Positions 1-6,429 are shown, counted from the stretch's first letter. The stretch is DNA of 6,551 nucleotides from Ferroglobus sp. (GCA_015523665.1 WAJX01000251.1:1-6551); one strand, 5' to 3'. Numbers and translations are program-made. Notes: generated by a model not told the origin, from the sequence alone.

Positions 1-266
1 AGTGGTCGTGGGATTTGGAAAGTTCTAACCATTCCTCTTCTAAAAAGTTCATGGGGTGGTTTATTTGTTACATCTTCTCCTTCAAAGAACACTTTCCCCT
101 CGTCAGCCTTTAAAAAACCGGTTATCGTATTTATAAATGTTGTCTTTCCACTACCATTCGGACCGATAATTAATGTTACCTTCTCCTTTTCTACATCCAA
201 ACTCACTCTATTGAGTGCTTTAAGTCCATCAAAAAATTTAGAAAGATTTACAGTTTTAAGGATCAT
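1..266 (-). CDS. livG: Branched-chain amino-acid ABC transporter ATP-binding protein LivG (N-terminal part)
   Basis: This is the first 88 codons of a LivG-type ATPase; the rest lies beyond the left edge. The protein begins MILKTVNLSKFFDGLKALN, the usual opening of the family. The Walker A motif GPNGSGKT is at residues 35-42, and the Q-loop is in RTFQIPRP with Gln at residue 84. The signature, Walker B and H-loop are not in the window. In the cytoplasm it would hydrolyse ATP to power the LivH-LivM channel, normally paired with LivF. Its ATG (266-264) overlaps the TGA of the upstream binding-protein gene as ATGA, so translation is probably coupled. An AAGGA lies only one base before the ATG, too close for a standard ribosome-binding site, which favours coupling. 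No other start fits the family N-terminus. Family assignment is secure; the transported substrate is not shown by this subunit. Confidence 0.93.
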   Translation of the reverse strand, partial: MILKTVNLSKFFDGLKALNRVSLDVEKEKVTLIIGPNGSGKTTFINTITGFLKADEGKVFFEGEDVTNKPPHELFRRGMVRTFQIPRP

Positions 267-1639
267 GTCCTTCTAAGAGCGAATGCTATTCCTATTCCTG
301 CTATAAGTGCTAATATTTCAAAACCTGGAGTCGGTTTAGCTGGAGTTTCGGTTGGTGCTGTTGGTGTTGGCGTTGCTGTTGGTGTTACGATTTGTGGTGG
401 GACTGGCTTATGAATCCATTCAACTTCTCCAGTTTCAAATCTCCAGAGTCCAGCCAAATCCCACTTTCCCTCTTCGCTAACGTAATAAATTGCATAATCA
501 CCACTTGCCCTGTCGTTCCATTCATTTAAGGTAATCTTTCCACTTACGGGTTGTACACCATAAACACCATTACTGTATCTCTCTGTAACCTCTCTTATCT
601 CTGTAACCATCATGTCTGGATCGTAACTGCCTTTTTCCTCAATGAGCTCGCTATATGCTAAGGCGATAACCCATGCAGCATCATACGCATTCATAGCATA
701 TTGATATGGTTCGCCATATCCTTTTGCAATATATTTCTCCTTTAATGAATCGTATGCAGGACCTTTTGATTCGAAGAGTGTTGAATACATACCTATTGTC
801 TTCACTTTATCGATAACATCGCTGATTCTTCCACTCTTTGCTGTTCCATCGCATCCAAACCACAACACTTTGAAAAGTATTGAATTAATATCTGTCTGTG
901 CCAACATCGTATAAACTTCCTCATAACTGAACGCTATTACTGCAACTTTATCATTCCCATATTTCTCTACTAATGATCTAACTCCGTCCTCTAAACTTGA
1001 GATGTAGGGTGAGAAATCTGCTGGTGTTTGGTCTGGATATTCAACAACTTTTGCAATCTCAACTCCTTCTTTTTCAAGCTTGGGTTTTATCTCTTCATAA
1101 AGTCCTTTACCCCAAGGATTACCTATATAGGTTATTACAACTCCTTTTATGCCGAGACTACTTATCTCTCCAGCTATGGCTGTGCTTTGTAAATCATCGG
1201 TACCAACGAATCTAAAGATATATTTCTTATCTTCAGGCTTTGCAAAGCCTATAATGGTTGGTAGAGCTGTTGAGGATGGTGAGATTATTATCATCTTATT
1301 TGAGGATACGTAATCTTTTATATTTGAAACCTCACCACTGCCCATTGGGCCTATTATGAGATCTATTCCTCTTTCATGGAATGATTGAACTTTTTGCAAA
1401 GCTAAGTTTGGGTCTACTTTTGTGTCTTCAACTATGAAATCCACAGTAAAGTTTAAACCTCTCTCACTGAAATATGTGTTTATATCTTCCTTTGCGATAT
1501 CAAGGGCATTTTTTATGTCATTTCCATATGTTGCTAACGGTCCGGAACGATCAACTAAGACCCCTATTTTTATCTCTTCAGCACTCGTGATACCAATTAA
1601 TAAAATCAATACTACAAATACAAATATGTATAATCGCAT
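263..1639 (-). CDS. livJ: LivJ-like substrate-binding protein of an amino-acid ABC importer, PGF-CTERM anchored
   Basis: This extracellular type I periplasmic-binding protein (Peripla_BP_6/LIVBP family) captures the substrate for the LivH-LivM-LivG importer. Residues are numbered from the ATG at 1639 (458 aa). Residues 1-20 are a signal peptide ending ITSA before EEIKIG, with no lipobox cysteine. The two-lobed domain spans about 23-410 and includes GVLVDRSGPLATYG, the ISPSST turn (119-124) that in this family holds the ligand amino and carboxyl groups, and YIGNPWG. A Pro/Thr-rich linker covers about 411-437. It is followed by PGF (438-440), a hydrophobic segment and RR near the end, which is the PGF-CTERM signal processed by archaeosortase A. 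A longer form starting at 1657 (six more residues, MVNINS) is open, but the TATA element sits only about 9 bases from that ATG and about 27 from this one. Leaderless initiation at 1639 therefore fits better. The likely substrate is a branched-chain or other hydrophobic amino acid, but urea, amide or other HAAT ligands cannot be excluded. Confidence 0.9.
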   Translation of the reverse strand: MRLYIFVFVVLILLIGITSAEEIKIGVLVDRSGPLATYGNDIKNALDIAKEDINTYFSERGLNFTVDFIVEDTKVDPNLALQKVQSFHERGIDLIIGPMGSGEVSNIKDYVSSNKMIIISPSSTALPTIIGFAKPEDKKYIFRFVGTDDLQSTAIAGEISSLGIKGVVITYIGNPWGKGLYEEIKPKLEKEGVEIAKVVEYPDQTPADFSPYISSLEDGVRSLVEKYGNDKVAVIAFSYEEVYTMLAQTDINSILFKVLWFGCDGTAKSGRISDVIDKVKTIGMYSTLFESKGPAYDSLKEKYIAKGYGEPYQYAMNAYDAAWVIALAYSELIEEKGSYDPDMMVTEIREVTERYSNGVYGVQPVSGKITLNEWNDRASGDYAIYYVSEEGKWDLAGLWRFETGEVEWIHKPVPPQIVTPTATPTPTAPTETPAKPTPGFEILALIAGIGIAFALRRT

Positions 1640-1658
1640 AGAATTTATATTGACCATT

Positions 1659-1674
1659 AAAGTTATAAAACTTT
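1659..1674. promoter_or_regulatory. Shared palindromic TATA element for divergent livJ-livG and livH-livM transcripts
   Basis: The sequence AAAGTTATAAAACTTT has 6-base inverted arms around ATAA. Read on the plus strand it gives AAAG followed by TTATAAAA; on the minus strand it gives AAAG followed by TTTTATAA. Each is a plausible archaeal BRE/TATA arrangement. Its centre is 26-27 bases before the livH ATG (1693) and 27-28 bases before the second livJ ATG (1639), the spacing expected when transcription starts at or next to the start codon. Neither start has a Shine-Dalgarno sequence. No other TATA-like site fits the 35-base gap as well. Function is inferred from position and composition. Confidence 0.65.
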
Positions 1675-1692
1675 TGTTAAAATTTTCTTTCT

Positions 1693-2613
1693 ATGGGTGT
1701 ATTTGATGGGGCAATTATTTATGCAAATCTCCTCGTTTTACTCTCCATAGGTTTAACGATGACATACATTACAACTTCAGTTCCCAATTTTGCTCAAGGT
1801 TCTTTTGCTGTTTTTGGCTCCTACATATCGTTCACTCTCTTTAAACTTTTAAAAATTCATCCTTATTTTTCTCTTCCAATTTCCTTTATTTTAGGGGGGC
1901 TACTTGGTATTCTCACTTATTTAACTGTTCTAAGACCGTTAATAAATAAGGGAGCATCTGTTGTTATATTGATGATTGCAACTCTTGCATGGGATTTAAT
2001 ATTGTTTGGATTTATTGGTATATTTTCAGAATACATCGGGAAGATAACAAAAAGCTATGCAACGAAATTTATTTTTACTCCATTTGATTTCAAATTATTT
2101 GGTCTAAACGGAATCTTTTTTGTATCAATGGCGGTGATAATTCTATTGCTCTTATTTTTGTTTATTCTTCTATATAAAACAAAATTTGGTATAGCTTTGA
2201 GAGCTTCAATGGAAAATCCAAATCTTGCGGAAGTTATGGGGATAAATGTTGAATATACCAGAGTCTTTTCTTGGTTTTTATCTGGGGCTTTAGCAGGAAT
2301 TGCTGGTTCGCTATTACCTTTTAAACAGGAAATAGTCCAAAGTACAGGAGCGATGATAATAGTTTCAATATTTGCTGCGAGTATTGTAGGTGGATTGGGG
2401 AGTATATATGGAGCATTATTAGGAGGTTATCTAATAGGTCTCTCGGAATCTCTTATAACATTTTATTTGAGTAAATTATTTGGTACAGGAGTTCTTGTTT
2501 ATAGTAAAGTGATCCCTCTGATCTTTCTTATAATCACACTGCTATTCATCCCTCAAGGCTTATCTTCAATTAAATGGGAGAGATGGAGGAAACTGATATG
2601 TTTGAGGGCATAG
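1693..2613 (+). CDS. livH: Branched-chain amino-acid ABC transporter permease LivH
   Basis: This 306-residue integral membrane protein of the BPD_transp_2 family has the usual length for LivH. It forms half of the translocation channel with LivM. About eight hydrophobic segments are visible, at roughly 8-28, 33-50, 62-80, 87-110, 140-160, 190-208, 220-255 and 272-287. Family marks include SVPNFAQGSF near residue 29, the cytoplasmic coupling loop around 165-190 (FGIALRASMENPNLAEVMGI) that docks on the ATPase, SGALAGIAGSLL, and GGLGSIYGALLGG near 233-245. It is the first gene of the rightward operon and has no Shine-Dalgarno sequence. The TATA element about 26 bases upstream suggests a leaderless message starting at this ATG. 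Its 3' end overlaps livM by 16 bases if livM starts at 2598. The family is certain; the substrate is inferred from the family. Confidence 0.93.
   Translation: MGVFDGAIIYANLLVLLSIGLTMTYITTSVPNFAQGSFAVFGSYISFTLFKLLKIHPYFSLPISFILGGLLGILTYLTVLRPLINKGASVVILMIATLAWDLILFGFIGIFSEYIGKITKSYATKFIFTPFDFKLFGLNGIFFVSMAVIILLLLFLFILLYKTKFGIALRASMENPNLAEVMGINVEYTRVFSWFLSGALAGIAGSLLPFKQEIVQSTGAMIIVSIFAASIVGGLGSIYGALLGGYLIGLSESLITFYLSKLFGTGVLVYSKVIPLIFLIITLLFIPQGLSSIKWERWRKLICLRA
2585..2590 (+). promoter_or_regulatory. Ribosome-binding site that sets the livM start
   Basis: GGAGGA lies inside the end of livH, seven bases before the ATG at 2598. It is the only strong Shine-Dalgarno match seen before a gene in this window. 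It picks the third in-frame ATG over those at 2574 and 2583, which have no such site in front of them. Confidence 0.75.
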
Positions 2614-3653
2614 TCGTGTCAATACTTTTATGGTTTGGAATGTATTTGTTAGTCACCTTAAGTCTCAATATAGAATATGGTTACGGTGGAATTCCGAATT
2701 TTGGATTAGCTTTAGCTGTTTTAATGGGTGCTATAACTGTTGGAGGGATTGTGAATAGGGTGATAATATCTATATTTTCTGTAAACGCTATAACATTTAC
2801 AGCTGCTAGTGGTTTTGCGAAGAGTGCTATGGATGAATTAATCTCATCAAACCCTATGTATGGAATAGCTCTTTTAATCTTAATACTTGTAATTTCAGCT
2901 TTAATCGGAGGAACAGTTGGTGCTGTTTTTATCTTACCCAGTGCAAAACTCAGAAGTGATTACTTAGCTATAACACTTTTAGCTATAAGTGAGGTTATGT
3001 TTATGATAGTGTATTACAATACTGATATAGTAGGCGGATATTACGGAGCTCCAACACCAAATATACTTGCGTTTATTCCCGGTGAGGATAGAGATGTAGT
3101 CTTTACTATACTTATACTTTTGATAGCTTTTATAATTTTCATCTTTGTGGAGAGGTTAATAAATTCTCCGTATGGTAGACTTTTAAGAGCGATGAGAGAA
3201 GATGAGGATGTTATGAGATCTTTCGGGAAGGATATAATGAAAATTAGAATTAAAACTATGGCTATTGGTTCTGCAATTGCTTCTATAGGTGGAGCGCTCT
3301 ATTCTCTCTATGCTGGAAATGTTATTGGGATAATAAATCTCTCTGCTAGGATTAATTGGACGTTTTTCCCATTTCTCATGGTTCTGCTTGGAGGGATGGG
3401 TAATAACAAGGGTGTAACTTTGGGAACACTAACATTTGTAACAATTTGGAGGCTTATTGACATATATAAACACGAAATTGCAAAAACATTCAACCTCCCA
3501 TTTGATGTGAATTGGTTACAATACATAATTTTTGGAGTTTTAATGATAATAATCTTATACTACCGTCCAGAGGGAATTTTAAAAGAAAAACCAATAAAAA
3601 CGGAACCGATAAAGGAATTTGAGAATAAAGTTAAAAGCTCAAAGCCAGCCTAA
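2598..3653 (+). CDS. livM: Branched-chain amino-acid ABC transporter permease LivM
   Basis: This 351-residue membrane permease is the partner of LivH in the importer channel. Family marks include GIPNFGLALAVLMGA near residues 31-45, KLRSDYLAITLLAISE (117-132, the LivM 'RLRGDYLAI' region), and the ATPase-docking loop SPYGRLLRAMREDEDVMRSFGK (190-211). These are followed by IGGALYSLYAG, LLGGMGNNKGVTLG (264-276) and YYRPEGIL near the end. About eight to ten hydrophobic segments are visible. The frame is open from an ATG at 2574 (359 aa), but GGAGGA before 2598 supports the shorter form, which begins MFEGIVV. The gene overlaps livH by 16 bases, so translation is probably coupled. The last 22 residues are charged and would be cytoplasmic. 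The 3' end overlaps the opposite-strand acetyltransferase by 23 bases. No terminator is obvious at the stop; a T6 run at 3841-3846, inside the acetyltransferase, is the nearest candidate. Confidence 0.92.
   Translation: MFEGIVVSILLWFGMYLLVTLSLNIEYGYGGIPNFGLALAVLMGAITVGGIVNRVIISIFSVNAITFTAASGFAKSAMDELISSNPMYGIALLILILVISALIGGTVGAVFILPSAKLRSDYLAITLLAISEVMFMIVYYNTDIVGGYYGAPTPNILAFIPGEDRDVVFTILILLIAFIIFIFVERLINSPYGRLLRAMREDEDVMRSFGKDIMKIRIKTMAIGSAIASIGGALYSLYAGNVIGIINLSARINWTFFPFLMVLLGGMGNNKGVTLGTLTFVTIWRLIDIYKHEIAKTFNLPFDVNWLQYIIFGVLMIIILYYRPEGILKEKPIKTEPIKEFENKVKSSKPA
3575..3600 (-). terminator. Oligo-T candidate terminator downstream of the acetyltransferase gene
   Basis: Read on the minus strand, T-runs (TTTTT, TTTTTCTTTT) start about 30 bases past the acetyltransferase stop, inside the 3' end of livM. 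Archaeal RNA polymerase often terminates at such U-tracts without a hairpin, and none is evident. The opposite-strand A-runs encode lysines at the livM C-terminus, so this could also be plain coding sequence. Confidence 0.35.
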
Positions 3654-4056
3654 AAGCATGTTTTCCAATTCCATAGTAATGCCTAAGCACCTCTTCAACT
3701 TCAAAGCCTATTAAAAAATAAAAGAGAAAATTATCACTCTTTATTGGAACGTCTGCATAAAGCTTTTTGAAGCCTAACTTAATCGCCTCTTTTATCGCTC
3801 TTTCTATTAGGAGTTTTCCAATTCCTTTATTCCTCCATTCTTTTTTGACTATTAAACTTCCTATGAAAAATCTTTCATTATCCCAATACAAGATACAATG
3901 TCCAATAATCCTATTTATATATGCGATTATAACTTTTTTATTGTAATCGCTCATAGAGAGATTTACAAAAACACTATATCCGATTTCCTCATATTCACTC
4001 AATATTACATCTTCAACTTCGGAATCGTTCATTACTCTTATCTCGACTTTTTCCAC
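3631..4056 (-). CDS. GNAT-family N-acetyltransferase
   Basis: This 141-residue cytoplasmic enzyme transfers an acetyl group from acetyl-CoA to an amine. The fold opens with beta-1 VEIRVMNDSEVEDV (residues 4-17). Motif A is IVKKEWRNKGIGKLLIERAI, with the pyrophosphate-binding R-x-x-G-x-G as R75, G78, G80. The motif B region is SDNFLFYFLIGFEVEE, with Tyr113 as a possible general acid, and the protein ends RHYYGIGKHAFRLAL. The double Tyr and the final strand resemble the RimI/Ard1 protein N-terminal acetyltransferases, but the usual acidic D/E-DA pattern there reads GKHAF, so the acceptor is uncertain. The start is GTG at 4056; an ATG at 4032 would remove most of beta-1. A TATA-like box centred 27-28 bases upstream supports a leaderless GTG start. 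It stands alone, tail to tail with livM with a 23-base overlap, so the context says nothing about a role in transport. Confidence 0.85.
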   Translation of the reverse strand: MEKVEIRVMNDSEVEDVILSEYEEIGYSVFVNLSMSDYNKKVIIAYINRIIGHCILYWDNERFFIGSLIVKKEWRNKGIGKLLIERAIKEAIKLGFKKLYADVPIKSDNFLFYFLIGFEVEEVLRHYYGIGKHAFRLALSF

Positions 4057-4079
4057 TGCCTTATTAAGTTTTAGACTTA

Positions 4080-4087
4080 ATATTTAA
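4080..4087 (-). promoter_or_regulatory. TATA box for the GNAT acetyltransferase gene
   Basis: On the minus strand TTAAATAT lies in AAGTTAAATATTAAG. Its centre is 27-28 bases before the GTG at 4056, which places the transcript start at or near that codon, matching the pattern of the other genes here. The sequence match alone is weak in such AT-rich DNA; the spacing is the main support. Confidence 0.5.
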
Positions 4088-4177
4088 CTTTTTCTCTTAT
4101 TTAATACTTCTATGATCCCTTAAGATTATTCTCCACTATCAAACACCTTATGCATCACTCAAGACTTTTCAGCAGGT

Positions 4178-4196
4178 AATTTTTCTCAGAAAAATT
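4178..4196. repeat. Perfect palindrome, 9-base arms
   Basis: AATTTTTCT and its exact reverse complement AGAAAAATT are separated by a single C. The site lies about 120 bases upstream of the acetyltransferase start, too far for a core promoter position. The one-base loop makes a stable RNA hairpin unlikely, so a dimeric protein-binding site or chance are the options. Confidence 0.5.
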
Positions 4197-4248
4197 TGAA
4201 AAAGCTAACTAATTTAAGATCAGTCTCATGAGGGATCTTTGTATTATG

Positions 4249-4634
4249 CTAGTCAATGTTGTAATAAACGCCCATCTCATTCATTCTTTACAGGAATTTC
4301 TCAATTAAGACTACTCCTTTCTTCCATGTAAAGGTTGGAACTCCTTGTTTGTTGGTTATTAATAACTTAGTAACCTTCTTTTAGCATTATGTAATTCTTT
4401 GATGTTGTTTTATTGATACCCACTTATTATTTTAAAGATATCACTAAATTATATTATATTATTTTCTATATGAAAAATCATTTTACGTATCATAATTCAT
4501 AGAGCATTATCTTTTGCATAATTTATTTCTTTCTCTTTTATTTCGTCCTTGTTTGCTTCTCTCCCCTTAATATTTTTAATTTTGTTTTTGTTCACCCTGT
4601 AGCTTATCTCTAACATCTTTTGGAAATTATTGCG
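4249..4634 (-). pseudogene. Possible decayed protein-coding remnant, family unknown
   Basis: The minus strand reads like a coding sequence broken by stops and frameshifts. Going leftward from 4634, one frame gives 45 codons (including MLEISYRVNKNK and EIKEKEINYAKDNAL) and stops at 4499-4497. A second frame then continues, with stops, through FSDIFKIISGYQ and NNIKELHNAKRRLL. A third frame gives KKVTKLLITNKQGVPTFTW and KKGVVLIEKFL, a stop, then RMNEMGVYYNID to a TAG at 4251-4249. The order and amphipathic character of the pieces suggest one gene of roughly 130 residues that has decayed, but no motif identifies the family. The longest ATG-started piece is only 39 aa (4616-4497). A transposon gene or another accessory gene is possible. 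Random open frames in AT-rich DNA remain a real alternative. Confidence 0.3.
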
Positions 4635-4896
4635 TTATACTGCATTCTTAGTATGGATGATGAATTAATTTAATAATTTCACAAAATGACAATAAACTTA
4701 GTTTAATACCTAAATAAATAAAAGTATAAGCTTTGTTTGTTAGTATGGGATAACGTTAAACATATTTGATCACGTTTTGATAGCAATAACGCTTGTGAGG
4801 AGTTGATAAGACTAACAAGGAAAAGACATAGAATTAGGCGAAAATTATATTTCTAAAAAATTATTATTTTTGAACAGATAGTTAGTGTACACTTGG

Positions 4897-4912
4897 TTAG
4901 TTAGCCAACTAA
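4897..4912. repeat. Inverted repeat, 6-base arms and 4-base loop
   Basis: TTAGTT and AACTAA flank AGCC. A separate 8-base palindrome, GTGTACAC, lies just to the left at 4885-4892. The first nine bases (TTAGTTAGC) recur in inverted orientation at 4204-4212. No gene start is near enough for a clear promoter role. Confidence 0.45.
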
Positions 4913-5064
4913 ATTATTTTATTGTATATTAAACATGTAACAACTATTATTGTATCTTTTTTATATTTCTATAAAAATTAAATTTTCACAATAATTTATT
5001 ATTTATCATATTCATATTTTATATAAATTATATTATATATAAATATATAATATTGTATAATGAA

Positions 5065-6330
5065 CTAAGTTCCAAATCTCCAGTCGGATATATATTTTAG
5101 TTGTTTTTCAGTAAGCTTATCTATTCTAACCCCTAGCGTTTCAAGCTTAAGCTTTGCTACGTATCTATCTAACTTATCTGGCATTCTATACACTTTTTTC
5201 TCCAAATCTCTGCCTTTTTCAACCAAATATCTTATTGCCAACGCTTGGTTAGCAAAACTCATATCCATAACTTCAATGGGGTGACCATCGCCAGCAACGA
5301 GATTTACCAATCTACCCTCTGCAAGTAGGTATAACTTTTTGTTCCCGAGATCGTATTCTTTGATATATTCTCTTACATCTTTTACACTTTTTGCTAAATC
5401 CTCAAGCTCCTTTATGTTAATTTCAACATTAAAATGTCCAGCATTAGCTAATATTGCTCCATCTTTCATCGATAAAAAATGCTCTTTTCTTATCACATCT
5501 CTATTACCGGTTGCTGTTATGAAGATATCTCCGATCTTTGAAGCTTCTTCCATACTCATGACATCGAATCCATCCATTATAGCCTCTAAAGCTCTGATTT
5601 CATCGACTTCAGTTATAATAACTCTAGCTCCAAGTCCTTTTGCTCTCATAGCAATCCCTTTTCCACACCAACCATATCCGGCGATAACCACTCTTTTTCC
5701 TGCTATAATTAGATTTGTCGACCTTAGTATTCCATCCCAAGTTGATTGTCCAGTGCCATACCTATTATCAAAGAGAAATTTTGTATAGGCATCGTTAACA
5801 GCTATAACTGGGAATCTTAAAATTCCCTCTCTTTCCATAGCTCTAAGCCTCATAACTCCAGTTGTTGTTTCTTCACAAGCTCCTATTATATTCTCATAAT
5901 CTTTTCTTTCTTTATGTAGGAGAAATATAAGATCAGCTCCATCATCAACTATTATATCAGGTTCAAAGTCTATAACTGAGTTTAGTGCTTTGTAATATTC
6001 TTCTCTATTCATTCCTCTTCTCGCAAGACATCTAATTCCTTCTTTCTTCAAAAATTCGGCGACATCATCTTGTGTTGAGAGGGGATTACATCCAGTTATA
6101 GCAACTTTTGCTCCCCCAGCGATAAGTGTTTTTACAAGAACAGCTGTTTTTGCCTCTACATGAAGAGCCATCCCAATTCTTATACCATCTAACGGTTTTT
6201 CATTTTCAAAAATTTCTCTAATTTTTTCTAAGACCTTCATATGTCTTTCAGCCCATTTTATCTTCATTTTACCACTATTAATGCACTCGTTACGCTCGTT
6301 ATAACTTCTATGGTTTTTGTGATCTTTCAT
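5065..6330 (-). CDS. ahcY: Adenosylhomocysteinase family enzyme (S-adenosyl- or S-inosyl-homocysteine hydrolase)
   Basis: This 421-residue cytoplasmic NAD-dependent enzyme cleaves the thioether nucleoside left after SAM-dependent methylation, giving homocysteine for methionine recycling and relieving product inhibition. The expected catalytic residues are present: His57, Asp130 (IVDDGADL), Glu154 (EETTTGV, 153-159), Lys184 and Asp188-Asn189 ([11 protein letters not shown]), His299 (NAGHF) and His350 (GDGHP). The NAD-binding Rossmann motif GYGWCGKG is at 218-225, with Glu241 ending the second strand. It ends ISDWRFGT, the short tail typical of archaeal members, without the KxxxYRY tail of the eukaryotic enzyme. 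One substrate-site change stands out: His57 is followed by VEAKTA where human AHCY has MTVETA, so Lys61 replaces the adenine-contacting Glu59. That favours S-inosylhomocysteine as substrate. The start at 6330 has a TATA box centred about 25 bases upstream. An internal ATG at residue 22 would still keep the conserved KWAERHM segment. Confidence 0.93.
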   Translation of the reverse strand: MKDHKNHRSYNERNECINSGKMKIKWAERHMKVLEKIREIFENEKPLDGIRIGMALHVEAKTAVLVKTLIAGGAKVAITGCNPLSTQDDVAEFLKKEGIRCLARRGMNREEYYKALNSVIDFEPDIIVDDGADLIFLLHKERKDYENIIGACEETTTGVMRLRAMEREGILRFPVIAVNDAYTKFLFDNRYGTGQSTWDGILRSTNLIIAGKRVVIAGYGWCGKGIAMRAKGLGARVIITEVDEIRALEAIMDGFDVMSMEEASKIGDIFITATGNRDVIRKEHFLSMKDGAILANAGHFNVEINIKELEDLAKSVKDVREYIKEYDLGNKKLYLLAEGRLVNLVAGDGHPIEVMDMSFANQALAIRYLVEKGRDLEKKVYRMPDKLDRYVAKLKLETLGVRIDKLTEKQLKYISDWRFGT

Positions 6331-6350
6331 AACGTAAGAAAGTCAAATTG

Positions 6351-6360
6351 ATTTTAAAAA
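6351..6360 (-). promoter_or_regulatory. TATA box for the adenosylhomocysteinase gene
   Basis: On the minus strand TTTTTAAAAT is centred 25-26 bases before the ATG at 6330. That spacing predicts a leaderless or nearly leaderless transcript and supports that ATG over the internal one at residue 22. No Shine-Dalgarno sequence precedes the start. Confidence 0.55.
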
Positions 6361-6429
6361 GCTTGACATCACATCTTTTTAAATTGCTTATTTATTCTAT
6401 TATTTTTTATTTAAAATTACCAGAACATC

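Larger units (their letters stand above)
4057..5064. other. AT-rich intergenic region without an intact gene
   Basis: About 1 kb separates the divergently placed acetyltransferase start from the hydrolase stop. The left end carries the acetyltransferase promoter and small palindromes. The middle (about 4249-4634) shows broken minus-strand reading frames. From about 4640 to 4960 only short open frames are seen, the longest noticed being a basic plus-strand stretch containing CEELIRLTRKRHR that ends at 4855. The right end is extreme in composition: positions 4961-5060 contain six G or C bases in 100. I saw no tRNA cloverleaf, no rRNA-like segment, no CRISPR-type repeat series and no complete transposase. 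Confidence 0.7.

Noticed and set aside
997..1215. 72-codon plus-strand open frame inside the binding-protein gene
   Set aside because: It lies wholly within the opposite-strand livJ-like gene, is Leu/Gln-rich shadow sequence, and has no promoter or family features.
1422..1706. 94-codon plus-strand open frame running into the livH start
   Set aside because: It is antisense to the livJ signal and N-terminal region, has no recognisable domain, and would span the shared promoter and overlap the start of livH.
3308..3526. 72-codon minus-strand open frame inside livM
   Set aside because: It is a shadow of the well-supported livM coding sequence with no start signals.
4114..4237. GATCCCT / AGGGATC inverted repeat
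   Set aside because: Seven bases about 110 bases apart, with no extension; too short to separate from chance and not at any gene boundary.
4497..4616. 39-codon minus-strand ORF starting MLEISYRVNKNK as an intact small gene
   Set aside because: No ribosome-binding site or well-placed TATA box was recognised, it is Lys/Glu/Asn-rich as AT-rich DNA tends to be, and it is better read as one piece of the possible broken gene.
4653..4690. GATGATGA resembling a box C motif of a C/D guide RNA
   Set aside because: No CUGA box D was found at a suitable distance and no C'/D' pair is visible; the nearby ATGA does not match.
5339..5788. 149-codon plus-strand open frame inside the hydrolase gene
   Set aside because: It is antisense to conserved NAD-binding and catalytic segments and its Ser/Pro/Ile-rich composition is typical of a reverse-frame shadow.
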